From Anagrus nilaparvatae (lineage: Eukaryota > Arthropoda > Insecta > Hymenoptera > Mymaridae): a stretch of DNA of 64,000 nucleotides. The notes beneath the pieces were generated by a model. The model was not told where the DNA came from, ran no database searches, and worked only from the letters and a program-made list of their open reading frames with translations. The stretch spans positions 5,334,501-5,398,500 of the forward strand of contig JAKSXM010000231.1 in NCBI GenBank assembly GCA_022575985.1. Direction: 5' to 3'. Of the stretch, positions 24,620 to 36,725 are shown piece by piece; position 1 is the first letter of the stretch, and each line of letters starts with the position of its first letter. The position numbers and the translations under genes are program-made.

Positions 24620-26755
24620 TAAACCCATGGTTAGTTTGAAAAAAATTACTGCAAAAGTATATTTCGATAACTTTTTGACTAGTCTGATAATTACATTTTG
24701 ATTATAATAAATTTCTTGGCCTGAATAATTTTTATTCAATTTTTTTTTCTGATCATTCAGTATATTATAGTATACAAGCGCACGTATACACCAAAAATTT
24801 TTTAAAATAATTTTCTTTATGTTTTAGGACATTTGCAATCGTTTGATCAAGACAAAAATTCCTCTAGTCAGAATCATAATTCAGTTATCAGTAAGCGGGA
24901 AAAGGGAAAAGTTTCACTTGGCGCAAGCGTGTTTTTTTTAACCACCTGAAAAACCCAGAAGCAGACTTTGAAATTTGGTCAAACTGTTTTCCATTATGGA
25001 CAAAATAATTTTTGCAAAAGATGAGCAATATTAGATATTAGTTCCTTTGAAATTTTCATATTACATGCATAAAATATTAATTTGCAATAATATTGTAGCA
25101 TACATGTTTCTTCACTTTGTAGTTACTGAATTAAAATTTGCAGCCGTGTATTACCACTAAAAAAAATTTTTTCTCCATTTTTATTTATTTACTGTTAAAG
25201 AAAAATGTGCAAAAACATAATTTATACAAAAATGCAAAAAAATGTGTCTATTTTGATAATAAATAAAATTTTATTTACATGACAACACTCTGTTTTGTAA
25301 TAAAAAATTTAAGGAAATAATCAAAAATTTGAATGTTTACGCTAATAAAATACGAACGGAAGTTATATACTTTAGGTAATTAAATAAAACATAAAATTTT
25401 TTTGATATAAATACATGTCATTAAAATCAAATTAAATATTTTTTATATATTTACACGACATGTGATAATTTTTATTTTAGCGAAAAATAGAAAGAGAACA
25501 GATATTTTTAATACTGTTTATTTAAAATTTTAGATTATAAATTTCGTTTTTAGCTGCTGTTATTTTATAAATATTTATTAGCAGTTTAAAATATACATTA
25601 ATTAATAATATTATTAATTAAAAACAAAATAAGGAAAATAAAAATTACACGTAAATTAAATTTTATTTACTCTCGATAATTTTAATATTCATTTTTCTAG
25701 GAATTTTAATTTTAATGTAATCTTCTGGTAATCTTGCAATATTCGTTAAAAAATTTCATCAGGCATTAAATATAATTAGAACTATTTTACATTTTATTCC
25801 TAGGATTTTCTTAGATGTTTAAAAAAAGAAAAACTAAAGCATTTTTTAATATCAGTGATAATCTTTCTAGAAATTATTCATAATTCATACCCTTCGGCGT
25901 TCAATTACTTTTAAGAAATTCAAGATTACTGAGCTGATATAAATTATGGATAGATTCTAAGAATTATATAAAAGTAATTTAAATTTATATCTCATTGTAA
26001 ATGTTTGTTAATCATTTAATTAATTTTTTTTGAATATTTATAGAATGCATTAATTCTAAGAATTTTTATAATTTCAAATGATTTTATAACTTATTTATAG
26101 CTATAGAAGAATAGATACAAAATTTTAATGTTTTATCTTTTTTTAAAGTTTCAAGAAAATTATTTTATTTTAATAGATTGAATTATATTTTTGCTTTCAT
26201 ACAATGGAAAAATATTCCGCTTGATCCAAGTGGAATCCTCCTGTTTCAGTAATTTTAGACCTATTATTTCTCGGACGATCGTGCCACTCCGATTAAAAAG
26301 TTTATTATTTGGATTCCTGCTAATGGTTAATTTTTATTCAAAATTGATATACAGAGGATTTTTAGGTTGCTGAATCCAAAAATCGAAAAATTCTTTTCTT
26401 TATTTATTTATACATAAGATACACGGGCTATAGAGCCCTTTTTACAATACGTATTGTCAAGGTCATCACAAAATTAGTATTTATAAACTTTAAAAAGAGG
26501 ATGACTGGTCAAAATTTGATATAATAATTTAATTATTTAAAATATTAAATTTATAGATTTTACTAATATTCTAATTTAAACAAATAAAAACAAATTTTAA
26601 AATCACAATATTTACAAAATTTTGATAATATCTCTCTTCAAACAGGTTTTTAAAAATAAATTTAAATTTAAAGTATTATCACAATTAAATAACTTATTTT
26701 TCATTTTTTAATTTCATTTTTTACATTAAATGTTCTTTATGGATAATAAATAGTT
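24620..26755. other. AT-rich, no gene seen
   Basis: A GC-richer patch at 26195-26320 gives a 60-codon plus-strand frame with no recognisable motif. It could be a decayed fragment but is not called. Confidence 0.45.
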
Positions 26756-26760
26756 TTTTA

Positions 26761-26890
26761 TCATTTACACAATTGTTCACCGCACATTGGAGATGTTTCA
26801 GATGTATCACTGAAACCTTTCGTGCCACTCGTGGAATTTTCATCCCCTGCAGCACCAACGTCTTTTATGAAAGGTTGTAGATTAAATTGA
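26761..26890 (-). CDS. Possible 3'-terminal coding exon of an unrecognised gene (partial)
   Basis: On the minus strand, TTTTATAG directly precedes an open frame of 43 codons that ends in TGA at 26761-26763. Read with one codon split across the junction, it gives FNLQPFIKDVGAAGDENSTS then GTKGFSDTSETSPMCGEQLCK. GC is clearly above the surrounding DNA and the residue mix (Gly, Asp, Glu, Ser, Thr) is protein-like, not A/T-driven. I see no upstream exon that joins convincingly, no family match, and no canonical AATAAA soon after the stop. It could be a real terminal exon of a gene running from the right, a relict exon, or chance. Confidence 0.3.
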
Positions 26891-27019
26891 CTATAAAACT
26901 GATAACGATTGTTAGATTAAAAATATTCCACTGAGGAACCAGTAAATGACTATTTCTAAGTATATAATATCTAATGATTATTTTATATTTAAATATCTTT
27001 AACATATTTTAAGTATTTG

Positions 27020-27625
27020 ATCTTTACTATATTATTCGGTTTTCCAATATGGCGGACCCGAAAACTCTAAAAATACCAAAAATTAAATTCCCTCATAAGA
27101 TTTGGGGTTTTTAGGCTCAATAGAAACGAATTCTAGATGCAAATTTTCGTATTTGACGTTTAACATATTTTTCGGTTTTCCAATATGGTAGACCTGAAAA
27201 CTAAAAACGCTAGAAAATCAATTTTCTTAATAATATTTGGATTTTTAAGCCTAATAAAAATGAAATTGAGTTGAAAATTTTGAAGAAAATTTATTTCCGG
27301 TTATTTTTGAAATTTTCGGGTCTGCCATATTGAAAAACCAAAAAATATGGTAAACGTCAAATACAAAAATTTGCATCTAGAATTCGTTTCTATTGAGCCT
27401 AAAAACCCAAATCTTATGAAGGTAATATTTTTGGATGTTTTTAGAATATTCGGGTCCGCCATATTCGAGAACCGAAAAATATGGTAAAAGCCAGAAAATA
27501 AAAATATTCACCTCAAATCCGTTTTTATTGTATCTGAAAACCCATATCTTATAAAGGATATTTGAAGGATATTGATTTTCGGGTGTTCTTAGAGTTTTCG
27601 GATTAGCCATATTGGAAAACTAATC
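27020..27625. repeat. Inverted-repeat cluster with CCAATATGGCGGACC motifs
   Basis: CCAATATGGCGGACCCGAAA (27044) and CCAATATGGTAGACCTG (27180) face inverted copies near 27325, 27457 and 27605. Between them ATTCTAGATGCAAATTTTCG is mirrored by AAAATTTGCATCTAGAATTC. This is therefore a fold-back cluster of about 140-bp units in both orientations. The motif contains GCCATATT, the core of YY1/Pho sites. Confidence 0.65.
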
Positions 27626-27629
27626 TTAC

Positions 27630-28150
27630 AGATGACTTTATAGTAAGTAAGTATATTGAGATAAGGGTTAAAAAAAATTTAATTTTAAATAAAAATTAAT
27701 TAATAAGTAAACAAATCATATTTTAAATCATGCGATATGAAAAAATAATTTAATTTATCAAAAAATTAAATAAATACGTACACGTGCTCTATAACTCTAT
27801 AACAGGCATTTACTGATGATATAATTTACCATCAGATCCAGTAATTTAACTAGTGGTCATTCACTAGAACTATACGTTACTGATAACCAATTAATGACTG
27901 CTGATTAATTTAAATTAAAAGTCAAACGGAGGTAATTTTCTATTAAAATATCATAAATAATTATTTTTCAAACATTTTTAAATAATATTCAATAAAAAAA
28001 AGTCAGTGTCTGAAATAATTATACGATACGATTTATACATTTATTTATCAGATCGTGGATTAATATTAACTTTTTTATAAAATAATAAAATGTAAGAAAT
28101 AATAATTCATGATTCGGTCATTCACTGGAGGCTGGTCATTCACTGGTTCA
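27630..28150. other. No gene seen; short dyads
   Basis: AT-rich with several TTACTG/CAGTAA and GGTCATTCACT repeats (about 27806-27850, 28116-28145). Confidence 0.4.
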
Positions 28151-28157
28151 TCTGCCC

Positions 28158-28272
28158 TATAAACAGCTATTTAATTATCGAATTTGTTACTCAATTTTCT
28201 TTTAAAAAATATCAAGATGTCTCCAAAGTGTATTTTCAGGCGACTATTGGAATTTGCGAGCCTTGTATTCCT
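28158..28272 (+). other. Speculative promoter plus first exon
   Basis: TATAAA at 28158-28163 lies about 30 bp before ACTCAATT, and ATG at 28217 opens MSPKCIFRRLLEFASLVF, a basic start followed by a hydrophobic stretch, up to a good donor (CCT followed by GTAAGC at 28273). The arrangement is what a small secreted protein's first exon looks like. No second exon could be found with confidence, so this is only a candidate. Confidence 0.15.
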
Positions 28273-28299
28273 GTAAGCGTTTACATCTGTAGTTGATTA

Positions 28300-29320
28300 A
28301 ATCACACCTATTCTAAAAAAAAATCTGCAAATCAACAAATCTGTTGAAACTTAGAACTTATTCAGTTTTACCCTTTTTAGAGCCAGAAAAAATTTAAAAT
28401 CAAAAGAAAAAATAAATTTGATGGATTGCTAATATATGATTATACGACAAACAAGTGTTAAATAAATATATTATACAATGCTTGAACAAAAACATATATG
28501 CTTACAATAAGCTTTAAGATTTTTAGTGTATTTAACAATCGTATTAAAAAAAAAAAGATAAGTTATATTGTACATACGTTGTTTACGAATTAAAATAATT
28601 CAGAATTAAAGTAAGGGGAGTTGTTTACTATGAGCAAATATTACAGCTTAAGTGTATACCCTCTGCAGTATTTGATGTACATTCAAGAATTAAGAGCTTG
28701 CATTTCAATTCTAAAATCTATTTTATGCAATAAAAGATATTTATGTAAACGTGTATTCTATGATATGTTTACTTATTAATTCTTTTGAATCAAAAATTGA
28801 GATTTTACTTTCATTTTATAAATTATTTAATTCAAACGAAATCTCGAAAGTTAATAATGTAAGCAAACATTTTGGTATTATTTTTTTGGTAAATTTCAAG
28901 CAAAAACATACTTTTGCGGATTTTTTGTTTGTTTATTTATAATTTCATGATAAAATATTTAAGCGTCGGTAGCCACGTTATTAACAGTATATTATTTGCA
29001 AGACAATTTGCGCAGACATTTTATTTAGAAGATAGGGTTACTTTTTTTTTATATAATAAACTGGTTGTGTATAGGAACTTTCCGTGACGGAAACTCTTTG
29101 TAGTTGGTTTTTTAAGTTGTTAAATACACGTGGCTTTTCGTATAAACTCAAGATAAAATATTTTAATGATATAAACATTAAATATAAACTATTCGATTCA
29201 CGAATTGATAAAAAGTGATTTTTATTTGCGAAAAAGTTTGAATTTGTAAAAGTTGAATTAAAAAGAGATATTTTTTAGTTAATAAAAAATCTAGTACAAA
29301 AATTGTCTACAAAGAGCAGT
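28300..29320. other. AT-rich, no gene seen
   Basis: A 63-codon plus-strand frame (28751-28942) is Phe/Leu/Lys/Asn rich and matches the composition expected by chance. Confidence 0.5.
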
Positions 29321-29329
29321 ATGAAAATT

Positions 29330-29910
29330 TGTTTAGAATCACGGTTTTTCGGTGGTTTTTGGCAACCAAAATAAGAAAAGGTTGTTTTGAGTCACTGATT
29401 CCGAAAATCACAGTTTAATTTGTGAAAAATTTTTAAGGATTTTTTAAAAATTCATAAAACGTACCAAAATTAGATAGGTTCTTGCAGCTGGTAATTGTGG
29501 CTTAGAAGGTCCCGTGTATAAAAAATAAGTCAAACTCCTTTAGATTGAAAAAAAAACTTCATATTAAGTGACGTTTTTCTATAGTATTCACGAATCATAA
29601 AAAAATTCATTTTGAAGTTGCTGATCTTAAATTTTGGAGGCTTGAATATGAAAAAATTTTCTAAATTTGCGAATTTAGAAAAAATTAATCCCTGAAAAGG
29701 GATGTTTATAAGTTTTTAAAATTAAGGGCCCCAACAGATTAGTATCTAAAAAAACATACTGGAGGCCAAATCTTATCGAAACTTTGTGAATATTGCAAAA
29801 ATACATACCTTAAATACTCCTCTAATAAGGCTCCCATTTTTTCAATTCAAGGATGTATGAATTATTTTACATTCAGCAATTCGTAATTAACAGCTACAAA
29901 AACCTATATG
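29330..29910. repeat. Diverged dispersed-repeat fragments
   Basis: GAGTCACTGATTCCGAAAAT (about 29388) and TTGCTGATCTTAAATTTTGG (about 29620), with AAAAGGGATGTTTATAAGTT nearby, resemble the GTCGCTGATCACGA and AGGGGTAGTTTTT modules, heavily diverged. Confidence 0.35.
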
Positions 29911-30088
29911 TAATGGGCTAAATATCGGTTTAAGAATATTCAAAAAAAAAAAAGTTTACTTTTTGATGAAGTCTTCTAAAAACATAAAAAGTTGGGAATT
30001 CGTAAAAATGATTGATATTTTTAAATCTAGCGCTTCCAAGTCGAAAAAAGCGCCATTGATACTTTTTTCAGATAAAAAATATGGGTAT

Positions 30089-30820
30089 TAGGGTGTTTCT
30101 TATTTCCCAAACTGCCCGTAGAGAAAAATACTGGCTCGAATATGATACTTCAGGTCATAAAACTATTATCTAAAAAAAAGTTTTTTATAAACAACTTGAT
30201 GTAGTGTGCCGATTTGCAAATGAAAATCGGTAAAAATCAGGAAAAAGGTTTTAAAAACGTTTTAGAAAGCTTTTAGAAACCTTCCCAAAAACTTTTTACT
30301 ATTAAAATCTTCTAAAAGCGTGTTAGTGACAAAATATCTATAAAAAATTGTAAATAATAACATAAAAAGTTATTTTTAGGTATTTTGACCATTTACAGAA
30401 GCCTTATTTCATTTCCTCGTCCCTAAAAGAAGAAATATGCATTGTTGCAAATAATCAATGAATAAAACAGTCAAATTGCAATTTTCATGGATATTTGCTT
30501 TTTAAACGACCATAAATTTTAAATTAGGTTCAGATATCATAAAATATGTAATAATTTACAGTTTTTTAAAGATATTTTCTCATTAACAAGCTTTTAGAAC
30601 GTTTTAGTAGTAAAAAGTTTTTGGGAAGATTTCTAAAAGCTTTCTAAAACGTTTTTAAAACCTTTTTCCTGATTTTTACCGATTTTCATTTGCAAATCGG
30701 CACACTACATCAAGTTGTTTATAAAAAATTTTTTTTTAGACAATAGTTTTATGACCTGAAGTATCATATTCGAGCCAGTATTTTTCTCTACAGGCAGTTT
30801 GGGAAATAAGAAACACCCTA
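30089..30820. mobile_element. hAT-like MITE with very long inverted repeats, 732 bp
   Basis: The left end TAGGGTGTTTCTTATTTCCC (30089) is matched perfectly by its inverse ending at 30820. The arms continue inward for about 240 bp, with only about two mismatches in the first 90. The element is flanked by an exact 8-bp direct repeat ATGGGTAT (30081-30088 and 30821-30828). An 8-bp duplication and a T/CAGGG-type end are established hallmarks of the hAT superfamily. The roughly 250-bp centre has no open frame, so it is non-autonomous. The well-matched arms suggest fairly recent movement. Confidence 0.85.
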
Positions 30821-30829
30821 ATGGGTATA

Positions 30830-31650
30830 CAGAAAAAATTTAACGCTAACTAGAATTATTTTTGTCAATACATTTTTCAGAAATGTCAATTTGAAAAAAA
30901 TATAGTATTTTACAGATTTTTGAAGCATGCGGATTCCAAATTAATTTTTAGATCCCGAAATCATATTCTACAATAGAAATTTCCTATCAAACCTAATTTT
31001 TATGACAAAAGATACGAAAAATTCGCTGTTTTATTAAAAGAGTTACCGATGTTTAAGACCCTTTTGTTTTAAATTTAAATTTATCCAATTAACTTAACCC
31101 TGAAAAACGCCTTGGCAATAAAATAACTCAAAAATACTAAAAGAGTAAAAATTGTTGAGTGATACAAATCCTAAAAAAGGCAAAAATATTTTCAATAAAA
31201 AATGAATCAAAAATTTTCTATGAATTTAAAATATGAAAAAATGTATTAAAGAATTTACTGACTAAAATAAAAAAGCACTTGTTAAACATACAAAAAAAAA
31301 ACAGAACTATGTAAATCCTTTTAAAATTCTTTTATACCCTCATTTTTATTAAATAAAGAAAAAAAAGGAAAAAATTCCCATAAATCTTTTTACACAAGAG
31401 AATAAAGAAATGAATAACCTACATAATAATCGATACATAATATAATATGTCATCATCTAAGTCAATTATAATAATTTTTTCCACAAAATTATATGATATA
31501 AAGAGAAGAAAATAAAAAAACCCATGCGCAAAATATCAATTGTTACGGTACGTTTATTTGCACGCCCTTATAATACACGTTTGTGTATAAGATAACAATA
31601 ACTTTTATTTTTTAACAAATACAAAAATATACTCAAGTATAAAACGAATG
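30830..31650. other. AT-rich, no gene seen
   Basis: No coding segment, hairpin or repeat of note was seen. Confidence 0.5.
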
Positions 31651-31659
31651 CCAGTGGTA

Positions 31660-31785
31660 TATAAAATAGCTCGGGGGTGAGATTTGGACTTCTAACCCCC
31701 TGTTGTGCATCTGCCAAAACACGTGCTTCGGATAAACTTTATCCATGTACATTTAGGATCCCTTCTTCCAACAACTTGTCGGCTC
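31660..31785 (-). other. GC-richer patch, possible SINE-like remnant
   Basis: On the minus strand AAGTCCAAATCTCACCCCCG resembles a degraded RNA polymerase III B box with its stem, following GGGGGTTAGAAG. No convincing A box is found, and there is no poly(A) tail or second copy in the window. Noted because its composition differs from the surroundings. Confidence 0.15.
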
Positions 31786-32589
31786 TTCTTTTATTTTAAA
31801 ATTATTATTATTACTTACATTCGTGTGGTTTACTGTGTGTGTGTGAATTAACAATCAAATCAATATTTCTTAAACCCCCTTTTTTTTAACTCTAAAGTGT
31901 CATTATAGTCTAAATAAGTTTATACGTACTCTTTTTTGCCATTTCATCGAGCTCAATCTTATGATGCATTACGTACTGATGAACCCCTTGATCAGACCAT
32001 TAGAAGGTTTTAAATCTCAATTAAGGTTAAATAAAAAAAAGTGCAAATATTCTATTAATTTTCTTTTTATATGTTTTTGTCTTAAGAACATATTATAATA
32101 TCGAGTTACATGCTAATTATTTATCTTATTACATAATTACGAATATACAATCAACATTAATTATTAAATTTTTTTATTTTACATTATTATCGCAGTAGAA
32201 AAAATTTTTTTGAAAAAAATTTATTCGAATTTCTTGCATTTTAAATGCAGTAATATCGTGTAACAAATATTTTTATCTTACAATTCTTTTAAATGTGAAG
32301 TGCGTAAAAAAAGTAAATTTTTAACTCTCATTTTTTTAACCCATGGCGTAAGATTGGTTTTTAAAATATTTATTGTGATAATATATTTTTGAATAAATGT
32401 GCCAAAATTCGTTGCTTTCAGATTTACTATAGTTTTTTATTGTTGAAGTGGCAAAGTAATAACTATTTTTTAAACTAGGGACAAAATATTAGTATTGACT
32501 TTGCATGCAGTTGTATGCAAAAGTCGAACTCCATATATTTTTTCCAATGATTTAAACGCAGTTTTGCATATAATGGGCAAAAAGTCGTC

Positions 32590-32850
32590 TCCTTAGGGTA
32601 GAAAATAGGCTTTTTTACCCTAGATATGTAGATTTTTTTTCTTCCTAGCGGATCGAAATCAATTTTTTCGCTTCACAACGGGATCGAAGAAAATTTGTTT
32701 TCTCCTCACTGAGAAAAAAAATTGCGTTTTATTCACAGAGCAACAGAAGAAAGCCTCAGATCGCCGTTTACCATCCTCGGCTTCGCCTAGGATGTTAATT
32801 TACGTGCGATCTGGGCCATTCTTTTTTTTTTATCCCTTGGTTAAAAATGT
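32590..32850. repeat. Dispersed repeat R2, inverted copy
   Basis: TTTACCATCCTCGGCTTCGC and TAATTTACGTGCGATCTGGG, then CCCTTGGTTAAAAATGTAC, are the reverse complement of the first half of the copy at 11740-11900. Open frames here are not coding. Confidence 0.65.
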
Positions 32851-33049
32851 ACTATATTTTGATTTTCTCTATACACTGAAAAAATACTGTTGGCGGCAAA
32901 CGAAAAAATTTCGATTGCCCAACTCTCAACCAACTCAAAACTCTTAATGGATTTGAAACAAGATTTGCATGAAGTTGCATTGAGTTGTAAACTTTTCAAT
33001 AAAAAATCTCAAAAAAAATAAGCTGAAATTACTCTTAAAAGCATATACG

Positions 33050-33382
33050 CACTGAAAAAGCAATCCGCTTGCCTGCAGCAATCAGAATTTTACTATTTGC
33101 CTGAGTTTCAGCTTGCCGCTAACGAATTTTCGCTTGCTTAGAGCGGAAATCTGCTTATGGTTAGCGGAATTTTTTTTCTAGGTAAAACGATTATAAATGA
33201 CATTAAAGAAATTTTTTTTTGCTCATTTAAGATATGCGCTCCCAACGGTATGTCGAAAAAAATTTTTCAAAGAAATAAAAATTTCAATTGTTTGAGCAAG
33301 AAAAAAATTCCGCTAGTCAGAAGTCAAATTCCGTTAACCAGAAGTAGAATAATTCCGCTTACAAACGGAATTTTTTTCAGTG
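33050..33382. mobile_element. MITE-like element with CACTGAAAAA ends, 333 bp
   Basis: CACTGAAAAA at 33050-33059 is inverted as TTTTTCAGTG at 33373-33382. Inside, AATCCGCTTGCC, AGCGGAAATCTGC and GGTTAGCGGAATTTTTTTTC face AAAAAATTCCGCTAGTCAG and CCGTTAACCAGAAG. A half copy of the same kind occurs at 60470-60540 and a left end at about 32873. No clear target duplication is seen and the superfamily is not assigned. Confidence 0.6.
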
Positions 33383-33399
33383 TAATATTTACTTAATAA

Positions 33400-35360
33400 A
33401 TTAAAATTTAATTATGCAACTCCATTGTAACTCTGTGAAATTCATTTTTGACTCAAATTTTCAGTTGCAGGTTGAGAGTTGTCGCAAAAATTACAATATT
33501 TTTTCATTCATCAAAATTAAATTTAGCAAATTAACGAAAAAATCGTAAAATCTCAATTATTTTTTGTAAATTTACTCTCACTCATTCTCAAAAAAAATTT
33601 TTTAAATCTGAATTTTTTATACCAAAAGTTATTTATATTGAATTTGATATTACTAATGAAAAAAATCTTTAAATTATTTAAGAGACAACTCAACTAAAAT
33701 CACAAAATAGTAAATAATAATACGTAACACAAAATCAAATTCACCTGCCCCACATTTTCTATAGAAAAAAAAAAATAAATCTCATCGCTCTGAAATTAAT
33801 CCTTTGAACACACACACAGACAGAATTATTAAATTCACATTCACAGCATACTATTGAATTTTGATGAAAGAAAGTCTATTTAATATCCCTTTTTTGGTTA
33901 GTAAGCGATAAAATTCGACCCTTCAGCATCTCATTTAAAAAATAAATTGAGAGTCAAAGATCTACTTTTTTTAATACTACTGTACACAAAATATACTAAA
34001 ATAGCGATTAATACGCAATTGAACAATCGTAGTGTTTGAGATGCACAAGAAAAAAGTTTACCCTATTTTTTAACTCCTACACTAATGTTTTTTTCACACA
34101 CACATATTTATTTTCTATATATTACAGAAATCACCTTGAAAATTCATCACAATTTTTTATTAAATATCGATTATAATTTATAAAAATTTAATTAATTTAT
34201 TGTTTTTATAAATGCAGCTCAATGTTTTTTATTTATATAAAATTTATTTTATTATTCGTTTTATTTATCATAAAAAATGTTGTAAAAATAAGAATTTTTG
34301 CGTATCTGGATTAGATCATTATTTATCAATGTGTGTGTGTCTTGTGAAATATACAAATTTTTTTTTTTTTTAAAGACCACCATCGTACAAAATTTTTATC
34401 TTTTTCTAAATAGATAGAAAATGAGAGAATTTTTTTTTTAACTCAAGTGGTTTGTGTATAAAAAATTTTTTTTATATTTCATTGATTATGATGAAGCGAC
34501 TGATTTTGTTTTTTCAAATGCAAATTCATGAATATTTATTTAACGTATTGTCTTTTTGTTTAATCTTTTATTGTTGGATTAAAAATTGTACGTATTGATA
34601 CAAAATTATTATTATTATTCATTTGTATTTATGTATATTATTGATTTTTTTTTTTAATTTAATTTTTTATTGAAATGCCGATTTATACGTTTCTTTTTAT
34701 TTAAAAATACTCAAAAAAGTGTTTGGCCAGAAATCTGAACTGTTTGGATTGTTATTTCCGAAATAGTCTGAAAATATAAATAACGAATAAAAAGCCGTCC
34801 AATTTTCAAAATTTTAAGATCTAACTTTAAAAACAGTGCTCGATTCTTTTAGCAAAAATTTCGACCAAAAAATAGTAACTAAATAAATTAAGAAAAATTA
34901 ATTTCTTTTTATACCAGGCAATTGACTAGGTGATTTTTCCATTGTTTGAATAGGAAGAACGCAATTTAGGTGACTCGGCGAGGGTGCTTTAACATTTATG
35001 CAATTGTGATTAACACGTTACTTTTTATTACGAGGTGTAGCATGATAATATTTTGTAAAATTTTTGTACAAAACATTATTTGAAATTTAAATGATTTTTA
35101 ATAAAAACGATCAAGATTTTGAATTTTCACTGATGAAGAAATACCACCATCAGCTGATCAATAAAATAAATAGAAAGTCATAAAACTAATATTTTAGATG
35201 AAACGAGCATTTTCGCTCCTGGTTAAAAATATAGCGTCTAGATATTAACAAAGAATAAATACTACGAATAGAAAAATAGTTCTTTTGTCCTATTTGATAA
35301 ATAAGGAAAAAAACATAGGTTCTGAATCTCGCTCTGAATTTTGATGTGCTTTTGAGCACC
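33400..35360. other. AT-rich, no gene seen
   Basis: Homopolymer-rich DNA with short GT/CA tracts near 33810 and 34330. No gene is supported. Confidence 0.55.
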
Positions 35361-35367
35361 ATCAAAA

Positions 35368-35745
35368 GTGAACGTAGTAAAACTCAGTTTCTTCAAAAAT
35401 TACAGTTTTGGCAGCAATTTAAGAGTTGGTCATTTGGGATCAAAAATGGGTGTTCGGTTTATTGGGTATAACGATGAGAGAATTAGCGATAAAAGATTGC
35501 GGATTATAAGGCTCTTGGAAAGTGAAGCTCGTGCTTACACTAAAAAAATGAGTCCAACCAGAAGAATGTTGGTTAACTTGTGAGGTTTTAGCGTTATATT
35601 GAAAAATACTAAAAACTCTATTTTATAACATTAAGCCCAGCGTTTCTAGGCCCAGAAGGCTCATTGGCATGAACGGAGGGTGGTCGGCATATTTTTTAAA
35701 CATAATAAGCTCAACCATAACCATTTGGTGTAATTTCGTGTTTAA
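35368..35745. repeat. Dispersed repeats R1 plus R3
   Basis: The R1 core (GGGTATAACGATGAGAGAAT, then TTGCGGATTATAAGG) is followed by R3: AGCCCAGCGTTTCTAGGCCC, then AACGGAGGGTGGTCGGCAT and ACCATTTGGTGTAATTTCGT. R3 recurs inverted at 49515-49640, with R1 also inverted beyond it at 49960-50100. The same compound unit thus stands on both sides of croc in opposite orientation. The 71-codon plus-strand frame is not conserved between copies. Confidence 0.6.
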
Positions 35746-35749
35746 AAGG

Positions 35750-36480
35750 TAACTTTTTGAAATAATTATCTACTCGAAAAATGGGCACATCAAAAAATTC
35801 TTATGCATAAAAACTTAAAATCTCTCAAGTCATAAAATTTTGGTCATAATCTTGATTTCTCGCGCGAGAATCCCAAACGTTTGGGTTTATATTACTGTAA
35901 ACAAACAACATCGAGCTTTGAAATTTCGGCTCTAATTTTTGATTATAATAAAATATTGATACTTCTAAAAAAACTGGAGCACCCTAATATAACCCATGTC
36001 AAAAATGATAACAAAAAAAGGAAAATGTAGAAGCTAATAAAGGGCATTTTTACTTCATTTAACAATAATAATCAAACAAAGTGACTTTTAACTCACAACA
36101 AAATTTAGTTCGAATGTGTAAATACAAATGTCAATAATTATAAATAAATTTTGCATCAGATACTTTTTCATTAAAATTTTTTATTTTACTTTTAAGCGAT
36201 AAGTTTACACAGATGTTTTTATTTACATTTTGATAACGAATAATAAAAAAATTTTTTTTTTTGCATTTAATACAATTATTATTTTTCTAACACTATTTAA
36301 CTACCTAAAATCATATAAATTAAAAAATTTTTACATCACCATTTATTATTTAACTATTAAAATTCGATAAATTTACATTATTTACAATTTAAAAAATTAA
36401 AAAACTAAATTAATTTTTTCTTCGTTAATAAAAAAATTAATTAATTTTCTAATTAATATTTTCAATATTTACAATAATAA
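35750..36480. other. Downstream flank of croc, no gene seen
   Basis: AT-rich. No coding segment was found. Confidence 0.5.
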
Positions 36481-36485
36481 TACAA

Positions 36486-36491
36486 TTTATT
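36486..36491 (-). terminator. Polyadenylation signal AATAAA of croc
   Basis: On the minus strand AATAAA lies about 235 nt after the first in-frame stop of exon 2 and about 97 nt after the stop of the downstream open extension, a plausible position for either 3' end. Other A/T-rich variants follow, so the site used is uncertain. Confidence 0.4.
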
Positions 36492-36587
36492 GATAAATGA
36501 TTTTACGTAAGAATCTTAAATAAAAAATAAAAAAATTTTTTGAAAAATTATCACTACTATAAATTTATATTTACAAAAAAATTTTTT

Positions 36588-36725
36588 TTAATTCCATTCT
36601 TTAGCGAAATCATCGTTAGGTGACACCCATTCTTGTTTAACGTAAACCATACTATTATTATTATTAAAATTATTATCAAGATCTCCATTAACGACGTTAA
36701 CGTTAGATCTTGAATTTCTGTATTC
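36588..36725 (-). other. Open in-frame extension after the croc UGA, 45 codons
   Basis: After TGA the croc frame continues without a stop for 45 codons to TAA at 36588-36590. The translation runs EYRNSRSNVNVVNGDLD, then an Asn run, and ends VYVKQEWVSPNDDFAKEWN. GC content is coding-like until just past the TAA, where it collapses to A/T runs. Possible explanations are stop-codon readthrough, an alternative splice, a sequence error at the TGA, or a decayed former C terminus. The context UGA-G is not the leakiest known (UGA-C). Confidence 0.4.

Noticed and set aside
35368..35583. 71-codon frame that looks protein-like (basic, with RISDKRLRIIRLL)
   Set aside because: It is part of repeat R1; other copies of R1 break the frame.
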